From positions 992,001 to 1,056,000 of the forward strand of contig CP064999.1 of the NCBI GenBank assembly GCA_016700115.1: DNA of 64,000 nt. Direction: 5' to 3'. The notes below the pieces were generated by a model that did not search any database, was not told the DNA's origin, and saw nothing but the letters and a program-made list of their open reading frames with translations. The first letter of the stretch is position 1. Each line of letters starts with the position of its first letter. Shown piece after piece: positions 9,398 through 18,651 of this stretch. Both the position numbers and the translations under genes were made by a program. Source of the DNA: Sphingobacteriales bacterium (lineage in GTDB: Bacteria > Bacteroidota > Bacteroidia > Chitinophagales > UBA2359).

Positions 9398-10528
9398 ATG
9401 AGTTTATTTAACACTCTTTTTAAAAGCGAATCAAGCGCTGCCCGTACAAAGTTTGACAGCTTACAAAAAAAGGTTGGACAAAAATTTGGACAAGCTTCCA
9501 ATCTTATACCAAGTTTTAATAAAGCACAGCGCCAAAGAGAAATTGCTGATCAAAATCTCCAAGAGTTTATTTCTCAAAACGAGGGAGTACAAGTTGCAGA
9601 TTACACTGTGCAAAACAGAGTATTAGAAAAAAGGCTGAAGAATAGGAAACTCTTCACAATTGGGGCTGATGCTTTAGTTTCCATACCTGCCATTAAGTTG
9701 GTACTGGGAGAAACTCTCGGATTGACGAATATAACTATGCCGGTTGCATTAATAATAGGTTGTGTGTTTTCATACCTGCTCTTACAATTATCAATACATT
9801 ACTTAGTTGACGATTCCCGAGAAAATCGCAATACCGGTTTCACATATTATTGGAACAGATTTTCCTTTATAATTCCATTACTTCTTATTCCGATTCTGTC
9901 TTTTTTCTTGATTATTCAGAATCCCGATAGCTCTGCGAACTTTATTTGGGTCGTTTTTATGGTAGTAGCCTTTTTACTGAATTGTAAAGCAGCTTCTTAT
10001 AGCAGAGACTATAACTTGATGGAATATACGATAGAAGCAAAAAAAGCAGAGGATGTTTTACGGAAAAATTTAGAAGGAAGCAATCGTTTGATAGATGCTA
10101 TCAACGAGGAAATGCAACAAATCCGGGTTCAAATTGAATTGATAGCTACCGACATGCTGACAGAGTGGTTGAAAATAACTGAGTCGGAGCGACCCAACGA
10201 AATTTCGTTGAGCCCCAAGTATATTTTTGTATTGAATAATCAAATCTATTTTCGACAGGTATTGCCTATGCCGAGATTGTCTATTGTATTACCACAAGGC
10301 GATGTGGCGCTGTTCTACGATTTTTGGAACAACACTACAGGCAATCCTGAAAAAAGTCAAAACAATTTGATTCCAAATACAGATAATACTCAACCTTCAC
10401 AGTTAAACCAGAACGTAAACGAAACAGACAACGATAACCGGAATTCTGATGAAGAGCAGGTCTATAATACTGAAGAAGAGGATTCCACTTTCGGAACTAA
10501 TATTTCCAATAACAACAAGTTTGTTTAA
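9398..10528 (+). CDS. Multi-pass membrane protein with coiled coils, gene 2 of the cassette
   Basis: 376 residues. A charged helical N-terminal region (residues 1-80, rich in Gln, Lys and Glu) precedes about four hydrophobic segments between residues 85 and 200 (for example MPVALIIGCVFSYLLLQL, FIIPLLLIPILSFFLII, IWVVFMVVAFLLN). Then come a predicted coiled coil around residues 205-255 and a polar C-terminal tail rich in Asn, Asp and Glu after residue 320. No family was recognised. Position in the operon, 10 bases after the vWA-like gene and 19 before the next, suggests that it forms a membrane platform for its neighbours; that is inference. Confidence 0.6.
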   Translation: MSLFNTLFKSESSAARTKFDSLQKKVGQKFGQASNLIPSFNKAQRQREIADQNLQEFISQNEGVQVADYTVQNRVLEKRLKNRKLFTIGADALVSIPAIKLVLGETLGLTNITMPVALIIGCVFSYLLLQLSIHYLVDDSRENRNTGFTYYWNRFSFIIPLLLIPILSFFLIIQNPDSSANFIWVVFMVVAFLLNCKAASYSRDYNLMEYTIEAKKAEDVLRKNLEGSNRLIDAINEEMQQIRVQIELIATDMLTEWLKITESERPNEISLSPKYIFVLNNQIYFRQVLPMPRLSIVLPQGDVALFYDFWNNTTGNPEKSQNNLIPNTDNTQPSQLNQNVNETDNDNRNSDEEQVYNTEEEDSTFGTNISNNNKFV

Positions 10529-10547
10529 CAATTAAATTATTTACACC

Positions 10548-11393
10548 ATGAGTCAAGTACGAGAGAGACAAAACGTTACAGAACTGACTGCCGTTGATTT
10601 AGGATCGACAGTAAATACTACTCCCATTATAACTGCTATAGAAACAACTATTGCCCAAGAGAGCAATGTTGCTTTGCGAGAATTGATCACAGAATCTGTT
10701 AATGCGACTACTACGAGTTTAGAAAAAAAGATGGCCACGTTAGTACAATCACCGGTGGTCTTGCGAAACTCTTTTGCTGAAAATTATACAAAAGCATTCG
10801 CAGAAATTACGCAAAATGTTGATGTAGTAACCAAACAAAAAATGGCTGTAGTGGAAACATTAGCCAACAGTAAATATCAAGTTCATTCAGTAAAATCGAT
10901 TGAACTTGGAGTACAAGAATTGTTGGCAGCAACTACTACAACGACCTTAGCAACAGCAGTAGAGAAAATGATGAATGAGGTACAAGCTGAACATTATGCC
11001 ATTTTTTCAGAAAGTATTGCATCAGTTGTAGAAAACGCAAGCGTTGCAATTGGTTTTACAATTGTTGAAGTAAAACAAACAGGGGCAGCTATTACGGTAA
11101 TAGCATTAAATGAGCAAGGTCAATCTATTCAAACCAATGTTACTGTTGATAAAAAAACAAGCAGGGTGGATTTGGTATCTGAAACTTTCGGTATCAATGA
11201 CAAGTCTTGTGATAATATTCTCAACAAATTTGATATTGAACTTGAAAAAGCAGGGTTGAAATATCGCAAGACGGATATTAAATGGAAAGAAACTGTAGAT
11301 TGGGTGCCTACAAATCCCTTAAAGAAACCAGTTATTACTCCGGCGATAAAATTTGACAGAAAAAAATTAGTAAACAAACATTTAAAAAGCTAA
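10548..11393 (+). CDS. Cytoplasmic protein of unknown function with a DUF2997-like C-terminal part, gene 3 of the cassette
   Basis: 281 residues with no signal peptide or membrane segment. The first 150 residues are rich in Thr, Ala, Val and Glu and look helical. The C-terminal part, after about residue 160, has strand-rich segments and a GINDKSCDNILNKF motif followed by a basic tail. The glycine-x-x-x-SC-then-helix pattern is reminiscent of DUF2997, a small family found beside AAA ATPases of the Ycf46 type, but the resemblance is weak and was judged by eye. The gene ends 4 bases before the AAA+ ATPase, the tightest spacing in the cassette, which supports a functional link with that ATPase. 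Confidence 0.55.
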   Translation: MSQVRERQNVTELTAVDLGSTVNTTPIITAIETTIAQESNVALRELITESVNATTTSLEKKMATLVQSPVVLRNSFAENYTKAFAEITQNVDVVTKQKMAVVETLANSKYQVHSVKSIELGVQELLAATTTTTLATAVEKMMNEVQAEHYAIFSESIASVVENASVAIGFTIVEVKQTGAAITVIALNEQGQSIQTNVTVDKKTSRVDLVSETFGINDKSCDNILNKFDIELEKAGLKYRKTDIKWKETVDWVPTNPLKKPVITPAIKFDRKKLVNKHLKS

Positions 11394-11397
11394 ACCA

Positions 11398-13227
11398 ATG
11401 AAAACGGCAGTACAACAATTGTTTCAGCCCTTAGATGAAGGCAGACATATTCTCATACACAGAGGGCGAGATATGAGAGATTTAACAACAGACAGCCAAG
11501 GACGTATGCTTCCTTTATTAGAAGCTGTAAGGTCTGAAGCATTGATTAGAGGTCTTGTTTTAATAGAATATTCAAAATCATCGGGCGTAACTTATGATGC
11601 AAATTCCTTGACTAAACCGGAATCGCAGGATATAGATAAAGTCCTTAGTTCTTTGGGAATAAATAAACCGCAACAAAATTGCGGTTCGAACGAAGAACAG
11701 GATTTCGTTCGAACAATGCGAGGGCTATTGGCGCTTGTTCAGTCAGATAAATATCCCACTTTTAGAGATGGAAGGCCAATGGCGTTTATGCTCATTATAC
11801 ATTTTGCCGAGCATAATACGCCTTCTATGCAACCCGGTTTCCATAGTAATGAACAAATGATTTCTATTGAGTTAGCAAGTACCTTATCCAAAAGTTTAGG
11901 ATTAAGAAAATCGGGCAGCTATGTGATTTTCAGTGAAGCCAGAGAAGGTGCTTTGGATGATATTATCAGCAAGCATATTGATGTGTTGCGCTTATATCAA
12001 CCGGCGAAGGATGAAAAAGTAGATTTTTTGACAGCCCTACAAAACAAATATCCTTCTGTTCAATTAGAAACAGGATTGACAAGTGATATAATAGTAAATA
12101 TTACATCTAATAGTCCAAATCGTGGATTAGAACAGATTTTTTATACTTCTTTTTTAACGAAGAGTCCCGTTACTACTGCTTCTCTTTCTTTTAAAAAGCA
12201 AGAAGACATTATTCGAATGTCGGAAGGAACCTTAGAGTCTGTTGATATGGAACGAATAAAAGGTAAAAAATTAGTAGGGAGAAACATTCAACGACCTTTA
12301 GAGATATTAAAAATTACAACCGATGCTCTTCGCGAAGGTAAAGTTACTGCTATTCGCAACTGTATTTTAGCGGGAGCGCCTGCAACCGGTAAAACGGATC
12401 TGGCAATAATGACAGCATTTTTCGCAAAGGTACAAGCGTTTACCCTAAACAGCCCAAAAAGTTCTTTAGTAGGAGAATCTGAGCGTAAAACTAAATTGAT
12501 GCTTTCAATATTAAAGGAACAAAGGGGTATAGGGATAATAGACGAGCTTGAAATGGTTCTGCCTATGAATCGCGGCAATCAAAACAACGATAGCGGAGTT
12601 ACTTCCAATTTGATGGGACAATTGCAACAATTTTTATCAGATTCGAGTCTTGCAGGAAGAGTTAGCTTAATAGCCACCAGCAATAAGCCTGGAAGTATTT
12701 CGGCAGCAATGTTAAGCAGATGGGTAGTAGTGCCGGTATTGATGCCTCTATTGGAAGATATGCCTTTCATTATTATGAGTTTAATGGAAAGTCTCGGTTT
12801 TAAAGAATCGTTAAACTTCATCGCAATAGACAATAATGAAAAACCGAACTTTGACAATGAGAATTTATTAAAAAGCATCTCCGAGCGTTTCTATTATGCG
12901 AGTGCTTCTCCTCGGGATATAAGAGAAAGTTTAATAAGCGCAATGGCGTTTATTCCCGGTGAAGTTAGTATGGAGCATCTTCTTTTTGCCGGTGAAAATG
13001 TTGTGCCAAGCGCTAACAGAGAATCATACATACATTCAGATTTAGTTGCCCTGCTTCACACAAAAAGCAATGCCTACTTGCCTTGGTGGGATATTCAAAA
13101 CAACAAACCTTATGATGATTATCCCTTTCCGTCTTATATCTTAGAGGTATTGGATAGCGACAAGAAAGTAGATTACAAACAACTCTCCCGGAAAATTGAA
13201 GAATTAGAACCTTTTGTTAATGTTTAA
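11398..13227 (+). CDS. AAA+ ATPase with a non-catalytic N-terminal half, gene 4 of the cassette
   Basis: 609 residues. Residues 1-270 form an N-terminal region starting with LDEGRHILIHRG and containing MAFMLIIHFAEH, a layout reminiscent of Ycf46-like ATPases, in which a degenerate P-loop domain precedes the active one. The active domain spans about 290-530. It has Walker A GAPATGKT at 326-333, Walker B IGIIDE at 378-383, a sensor-1 asparagine in LIATSNKP near 429, and an arginine in MLSRW near 441 at the arginine-finger position. A GESERKTKL helix follows the pore-loop region. Such enzymes remodel proteins or complexes. The C-terminal 80 residues are unassigned. Operon partners suggest action with the membrane and vWA-like proteins. 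AAA+ identity is firm; the Ycf46 comparison is tentative. Confidence 0.85.
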   Translation: MKTAVQQLFQPLDEGRHILIHRGRDMRDLTTDSQGRMLPLLEAVRSEALIRGLVLIEYSKSSGVTYDANSLTKPESQDIDKVLSSLGINKPQQNCGSNEEQDFVRTMRGLLALVQSDKYPTFRDGRPMAFMLIIHFAEHNTPSMQPGFHSNEQMISIELASTLSKSLGLRKSGSYVIFSEAREGALDDIISKHIDVLRLYQPAKDEKVDFLTALQNKYPSVQLETGLTSDIIVNITSNSPNRGLEQIFYTSFLTKSPVTTASLSFKKQEDIIRMSEGTLESVDMERIKGKKLVGRNIQRPLEILKITTDALREGKVTAIRNCILAGAPATGKTDLAIMTAFFAKVQAFTLNSPKSSLVGESERKTKLMLSILKEQRGIGIIDELEMVLPMNRGNQNNDSGVTSNLMGQLQQFLSDSSLAGRVSLIATSNKPGSISAAMLSRWVVVPVLMPLLEDMPFIIMSLMESLGFKESLNFIAIDNNEKPNFDNENLLKSISERFYYASASPRDIRESLISAMAFIPGEVSMEHLLFAGENVVPSANRESYIHSDLVALLHTKSNAYLPWWDIQNNKPYDDYPFPSYILEVLDSDKKVDYKQLSRKIEELEPFVNV

Positions 13228-13244
13228 ACAACTTTTATCTAAAA

Positions 13245-14255
13245 ATGAAACCTGAAGTAAGATTAAATATACAGTTAGATGGCACATTTGATGTTTACGC
13301 TTTAGAACAAAAATTAGCTAATTATTACGGGAAAAAACATTGTTTGCTGACAAGTAGCGCTACCATGGCTATATATGCCATTTCAATAGCTTGTTCGTTA
13401 AAAGAGAAACATATCATTGTGCCGTCTTTCGGATGGAGTGGCAGCATCGCTCCATTTCTACATTTTGGAAACAAACTCTCCTTTGCCGGGGTGGATGATA
13501 GGTTTTGTATTTCCCCGGATAAAATTCAAGAATTAATAACTCCTGCCACAAAAGCGATTTTTAGTATAGATACCGGTGGGAATGCTTGTGATAGTTTGGC
13601 AATTTCAAACATAGCGAAAGCTAACGGACTTTTATATATATCTGATTCAGCCGAAAGCGTAGGTGCAATTAGAGACAATATGCCTGCAGGATCTTTTGCA
13701 GATTGTATTGTACTGAGTGGGACATCGGGAAAAACATTAAACGCCGGAGAAATGGGAGCAATTTTAACTGACGATCGGATACTTTATGAAAAACTTCTTC
13801 TTCTATCACAACATCCTCACAGGCAAAAGAAAGAGCTTGGTTCAAGCAATTGGAATCCTTTTACTCCGCTCAACTGTAGGGTAAATCCCTTAGCTGCCAT
13901 CAAAGCCAATCAAGCATTTGATATGCTTCACTCTATTGTGAAAAACCAACAAACAACCGCCATTGGCATTATTATGCAATTGTCTTCTGATAATATTGTA
14001 TCATGTTTTTCATTTAAACCCGAAGAAAGCACTTTTTTTGAATACTATGGTTATTCGTCAATAGATAACATTGGGCGCATTTATGATAAATGTGAAGCAA
14101 CAAGTATTTGGTATATTAGTGAAAGTTTATCGCAAATGAATCTTCTTGAGTTAACTAAAAAACACTTTCCAAAATTGGTCTCAAATAAAAGACCAATAAC
14201 TAATGATTATCTTAAAAATCTTGTAAAAGTTCAATTCAATTTTGAACTAAAGTGA
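13245..14255 (+). CDS. DegT/DnrJ/EryC1-fold PLP-dependent enzyme, gene 5 of the cassette
   Basis: 336 residues with fold type I pyridoxal-phosphate features of the sugar aminotransferase (DegT/DnrJ/EryC1/StrS) family. YGKKHCLLTSSATMA resembles the cofactor phosphate-binding start, and IIVPSFGWSGSIAP the following strand. ISDSAESVGA carries Asp134, expected to contact the pyridine nitrogen. SGTSGKTLNAGEMGAI carries Lys163 as the Schiff-base lysine, with GEMG in place of the usual GEGG. The key residues appear intact, so it is probably catalytic. It is slightly shorter than typical family members (about 370-400 residues) because of a shortened C-terminal part. No sugar-nucleotide biosynthesis genes are nearby, so its substrate is unclear. 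It starts 17 bases after the AAA+ gene and belongs to the same apparent operon. Confidence 0.82.
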   Translation: MKPEVRLNIQLDGTFDVYALEQKLANYYGKKHCLLTSSATMAIYAISIACSLKEKHIIVPSFGWSGSIAPFLHFGNKLSFAGVDDRFCISPDKIQELITPATKAIFSIDTGGNACDSLAISNIAKANGLLYISDSAESVGAIRDNMPAGSFADCIVLSGTSGKTLNAGEMGAILTDDRILYEKLLLLSQHPHRQKKELGSSNWNPFTPLNCRVNPLAAIKANQAFDMLHSIVKNQQTTAIGIIMQLSSDNIVSCFSFKPEESTFFEYYGYSSIDNIGRIYDKCEATSIWYISESLSQMNLLELTKKHFPKLVSNKRPITNDYLKNLVKVQFNFELK

Positions 14256-14495
14256 CTTTCTCTAAGGCGATATAATAATAGCTTAAGTAACTATCCTTTG
14301 TATATACTTAACTCCGGCTTATCTGTTATCAGTAATTCCATTATAAATTGTATCAATGGGTTATTATCTTCAAAATCAGTTGCCCCATATCTGATCATTA
14401 CAAGATTAGCTCAAGAGGGCAATTGTTAGACTTTCCGATTGCCAATCCATATAGGTTTGCCAACCCATAAGGATTAAAATAAATAAACTACCCGC

Positions 14496-17400
14496 TTACT
14501 CCCCCACCAACACAAACGCCCCCCAATAGTAAGGATGTTTATAGTCGGATGTTTTTCTGAGCGTTTGTTGGGCGGCTTTAAATGCCTGCCGTTTGTTGCC
14601 GGTTTCTAAAAAGTTTTGGTAAAAGGTATTCATGAACAGGCTCGTTGCCGCATCGCTTACCTCCCTTAACGACATCATCACGCTTTGCGCTCCAGCAACC
14701 TGAAAAGCCCGTTGCAAACCAAATACCCCCTCACCGTTGCGAACCTCGCCCAAACCCGTTTCGCAAGCGCTCAAAACAACCAATTCCGTCCCCCGCAGGT
14801 TCAGATTCACTGCCTCGTAAGCGGTCAGAACGCCGTTGTCGTATGTCGCATTTGCGGGGTATCTTCCCGATAAGGTCTCCTGCGCTCCGCTGAAATAAAG
14901 TTGAGACCGCAGCAATGGGTTTTCAATAGCCCGTTTTATGTCCATGTCTGTTAAAAACTGCATCCGGTTTAATTCTTCGGGTCTATCGGAAATCTCTAAA
15001 AATGCGCCGTGCGTGGCAAGATGCAGAATACGGGGGCTGTTTGCTGATTTGACCGCCTCCTCCGCTGCCTCTTTCCCGCTGTATGATTTTACCGAATAGC
15101 CCGCCTGAGTGAGCACTGCGCCGATTTGGTCTATTTCAGTTTGAGTGCCGGGCAGGGGTTTCAGGTAATATGTAGCGGAACGGGTATTGTCGGGAAGATA
15201 AGCATCGGTGGTTGTAGGATTTTTAAATTGCCCGGCAGTAATTGCCAACGTCGTGCTGTCTGCGCTGTAAGCCGGGTTGCCCAACAGAACAGCCGACAAA
15301 GTGGATGTAACCGCTTTCCGGTGTTTGACCAAATCTTTGGTACTACCCACCAAATGCAGTTCTTTCTCATCGCCAAGGTATTTGCCTTCGGGAGTAATCA
15401 GGGTTTCCAAGTTGATTTTGTGGTAAATTCCATCCAAAGACAGATAGACCTTGTTTGCTCCCTGCAACAGGCTGTCCAAGGGTTTCCAGTATTGCAGGTA
15501 GCTGTCAAAATCGTTTTCCCCCCTTTTCATAGCACCGACATAGTTCTTAAAATGACTGCCCTCCAAATCTTTCCCATATTCCAACCATACCACATCGGGA
15601 TGTTCTTTGGTTTGCGGGGTAACTACCATTAGGGCATAATACACCGTATCTGTCCAGTCTTTGTTATACCAATTAAAGCGGACAATTTCTACGGCGGCTT
15701 CCCCGTCTTTCAATTGTTTTTGTACATCCTGCCAGGTATATCGGACGGTATCTGTAGCTTCGGCAAATACATCAGAACGGCGGGCAAGGTCTGCTTCGGC
15801 GCGGTTTGCTGCTTCTTCAAGGCTGTCTATATTGAAGCCCATGGTTTTTCGCTGTTCAATGGTTTTTTCATAGAGTTTTCCGAGAAAACGCCGCTGCCCC
15901 AGCCAGTTTTCGTAATCACCCAACAATGTTGTAACAGCACTTGCAGCTATTCTATTGCGCATTTGTTGAGATGTCGCTAATTGCAGTCCTTTGATAAAAA
16001 GTGTATAATCGTAATCGTTGGATAGCATTTGGGGGATATTTTTGTGGGCTTTGTAAGCAAAGGAATGGAAGGCTTCGAAATTGAAACCGATGGTTTTGAA
16101 GTATTGCTCCCTGTCTTTTTCTGATAGCCAGGTAAAGTTTTGAGTAATTTGGTTTTGATGGATTTGTATGGCTTGGGTAAATAGCGGATATGCGGCTGTG
16201 TAGTTTTGGGTTAGGTCATACAAACCTGCCAGATTGATTAAAGATTGGATATAGTCGTGATGTTCTTTGCCCAAAACTTTTTTCCTGATTTCCAATGCCT
16301 GTTTAAGTAAAGTTTCCGATTGTTCGTATTTACCCATAACCATATACAATAATACCACATTGTTTAAGGTTGTTGCAAAGTCGGGATGTTCTTCCCCCAA
16401 AACCTTTTCCCTGATTTTCAATACCTTTTTATATAAAGACTCTGATAGTTTGTATTTTCCCATATCAGAATACAAACCTGCCAGATTGCTTAAAGAAGTT
16501 GCATAGGCGGGATGTTCTTCGCCCAAAATTTTTTTCATGATTTCTAATGCCTGTTTATTCAACAGCTCTGATTGTTCGTATTTGCCTATCATTATGTATA
16601 AAGTTGCCAGATTGTTTAAAGAAGCCGCATAATCGGGATGTTCTTCACCCAAAACTTTTTTCCTGATTTCCAATGCCTGTTTAAGTAAAGTTTCCGATTG
16701 TTCGTATTTGCCCATTTCAGTATAAAGACTTGCCAGATTGTTTAAGGATGTTGCATAGTCGGGATGTTCTTCACCCAAAATTTTTTTCATGATTTCTAAT
16801 GCCTGTTTATTAAACAGCTCTGATTGTTCATATTTACCCATATCTTGATACAATAATGCTATATTGTTTAAGGATGTTGCATAGTTGGGATGTTCTTCCC
16901 CAAAAATTTTTTTATCAATTTCTATCGTCTGTTTAAACAACGGCTCCGATTGTTCGTATTTTCCTATCTCTTTGTATAAAGTTGCAAGATTGTTTAATGA
17001 TGTTGCATAATCGGGATGTTCTTCGCCCAAAACTTTTTTCCTGATTTCCAATGCCTGTTTATGCAATGGCTCTGTTTGTTCGTATTTGCCCATATCATTA
17101 TACAAAACTGCAAGATTGTTTAAAGTAGCTGCAAATTCGGGATGTTCTTCACCCAAAACCTTTTTTCTGATTGCTAATGCCTGTTTACACAACGGCTCAG
17201 CTTGCTCGTATTTTCCCATATTTTGATACAATAATGCCAGATTGTTTAAGGATGTTGCATAGTCGGGATGTTCTTCACCCAAAATTTTTTTCATGATTTC
17301 TAATGCCTGTTTATTAAACAGCTCTGATTGTTCATATTTACCCATATCTTGATACAATAATGCTATATTGTTTAAGGATGTTGCATAGTTGGGATGTTCT

Positions 17401-18491
17401 TCCCCAAAAATTTTTTTATCAATTTCTATCGTCTGTTTAAACAACGGCTCCGATTGTTCGTATTTGCCCATATCATTATATAAAACTGCAAGATTGCTTA
17501 AAGTAGTTGCATAGTCGGGATGTTCTTCACCCTTATTTTTTTTCAAAATTTTTAATATTTGTTTAAACAACTGCTCAGCATGTTCGTATTTTGCCATATC
17601 CACATACAAACCTGCCAAATTGTTTAAGGACAACGCATAATCGGGGTGGGCTTCGCCCGAAACTTTTTTCGTGATTTCCAATGCATGTTTAAGTAAAGGT
17701 TCCGCATATTCGTAATTACCCATGTCTTGGTACAAGAGAGCCAGATTGTTTAAGGACATCGCAAAGTCGGGATGTTCTTCGCCCAAAACTTTTTTTCTGA
17801 TTTCCAATGCCTGTTTATTCAACGGCTCTGATTGTTCATATTTGCCCATATTTTGATACAATAATGCCAAATTGTTTAAGGATGTTGCATAGTCTGGATG
17901 CTCTTCACCCAAAACTTTTTCCATGATTTCTAATGCCTGTTTATTCAAAAGTTCTGATTGTTCGTAATTGCCATTATTTGAACATAATAACGCTAAATTA
18001 TTTATAGTAGCAGCATGTTCGCTGCTTTCTTCTCCTAACTCTTCTCTAATTAGTTCTGATAATTTCAACAAAAGTGGCCAATTAATATCGTCTAAATACA
18101 TTTGTTGTAAGCTGAAAGAATAAATGCCCCCTAAAACACTAATGTACTGTTCACTATCTTCTCCCATTCTCTTTTTCCAAATTTCTGCTGCTTGAGCATA
18201 GTGTTGAATAGTCTTCTGTCCATTTTGCACGGTTTCATATACAAACCCCAACTTATGATGATAATATGCCATGAGAGTGTCTGTCGGTCCGTATTTCTTT
18301 TTAACTGCTTCCAATACTTTTTCAAAATTTAAAACGGCTTCCATATAATCTTCCGCTTCAAAAGCCATATCTCCTTTTTCCTGATAGTAGTTTATATGCT
18401 CAACTAAATCTTTTGGTACCGGTTGAGCTGTTAAGCCAATAGAACAGAATAAGAGAAGAATAAATACAACTGCGTAATGTGCCGGTTTCAT
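14496..18491 (-). CDS. TPR-CHAT protein, copy C
   Basis: 1331 residues. The signal peptide (MKPAHYAVVFILLLFCSIGL, then TAQ) precedes very regular 42-residue TPR units of the type MGKYEQSEPL..KQALEI.KKVLGEEHPDYA, a linker, and a CHAT domain with ILHLATHGAF and VLSACETGLGE. The region matching the frame-shifted stretch of copy B reads normally here (GQFKNPTTTDAYLPDNTRSA). A block of about 235 bp is duplicated within the TPR part at a distance of four repeat units. The gene is convergent with the cassette's DegT gene. It is likely exported; the substrate is unknown. Confidence 0.92.
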   Translation of the reverse strand: MKPAHYAVVFILLLFCSIGLTAQPVPKDLVEHINYYQEKGDMAFEAEDYMEAVLNFEKVLEAVKKKYGPTDTLMAYYHHKLGFVYETVQNGQKTIQHYAQAAEIWKKRMGEDSEQYISVLGGIYSFSLQQMYLDDINWPLLLKLSELIREELGEESSEHAATINNLALLCSNNGNYEQSELLNKQALEIMEKVLGEEHPDYATSLNNLALLYQNMGKYEQSEPLNKQALEIRKKVLGEEHPDFAMSLNNLALLYQDMGNYEYAEPLLKHALEITKKVSGEAHPDYALSLNNLAGLYVDMAKYEHAEQLFKQILKILKKNKGEEHPDYATTLSNLAVLYNDMGKYEQSEPLFKQTIEIDKKIFGEEHPNYATSLNNIALLYQDMGKYEQSELFNKQALEIMKKILGEEHPDYATSLNNLALLYQNMGKYEQAEPLCKQALAIRKKVLGEEHPEFAATLNNLAVLYNDMGKYEQTEPLHKQALEIRKKVLGEEHPDYATSLNNLATLYKEIGKYEQSEPLFKQTIEIDKKIFGEEHPNYATSLNNIALLYQDMGKYEQSELFNKQALEIMKKILGEEHPDYATSLNNLASLYTEMGKYEQSETLLKQALEIRKKVLGEEHPDYAASLNNLATLYIMIGKYEQSELLNKQALEIMKKILGEEHPAYATSLSNLAGLYSDMGKYKLSESLYKKVLKIREKVLGEEHPDFATTLNNVVLLYMVMGKYEQSETLLKQALEIRKKVLGKEHHDYIQSLINLAGLYDLTQNYTAAYPLFTQAIQIHQNQITQNFTWLSEKDREQYFKTIGFNFEAFHSFAYKAHKNIPQMLSNDYDYTLFIKGLQLATSQQMRNRIAASAVTTLLGDYENWLGQRRFLGKLYEKTIEQRKTMGFNIDSLEEAANRAEADLARRSDVFAEATDTVRYTWQDVQKQLKDGEAAVEIVRFNWYNKDWTDTVYYALMVVTPQTKEHPDVVWLEYGKDLEGSHFKNYVGAMKRGENDFDSYLQYWKPLDSLLQGANKVYLSLDGIYHKINLETLITPEGKYLGDEKELHLVGSTKDLVKHRKAVTSTLSAVLLGNPAYSADSTTLAITAGQFKNPTTTDAYLPDNTRSATYYLKPLPGTQTEIDQIGAVLTQAGYSVKSYSGKEAAEEAVKSANSPRILHLATHGAFLEISDRPEELNRMQFLTDMDIKRAIENPLLRSQLYFSGAQETLSGRYPANATYDNGVLTAYEAVNLNLRGTELVVLSACETGLGEVRNGEGVFGLQRAFQVAGAQSVMMSLREVSDAATSLFMNTFYQNFLETGNKRQAFKAAQQTLRKTSDYKHPYYWGAFVLVGE
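16732..16967 (-). repeat. Internal duplication in TPR-CHAT copy C, unit 1
   Basis: About 235 bp nearly identical to 17236-17471. The offset is 504 bp, exactly four 126-bp TPR units, as expected from unequal crossing-over between repeats in register. Confidence 0.75.
17236..17471 (-). repeat. Internal duplication in TPR-CHAT copy C, unit 2
   Basis: Second copy of the block at 16732-16967, encoding the same succession of TPR residues including FNKQALEIMKKILGEEHPDY. Confidence 0.75.
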
Positions 18492-18651
18492 CGAGGGAAA
18501 TTTTTTGAATAAAAGTTTGTCAAATGGGGTTACCTTCTTACGGGTTCAGGTATAAAGGATGTAGCGCGTAAAAAAAGGGTTTGATTTGCGGGCTGTATCT
18601 CTAAATCACTCAAAATTAACAAACTTTTTTAACCGTATAAAGCATACCACT

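Noticed and set aside
1..18491. CRISPR-linked caspase (Craspase-type) system
   Set aside because: The CHAT proteins have signal peptides and no CRISPR array or cas gene is present in the window.
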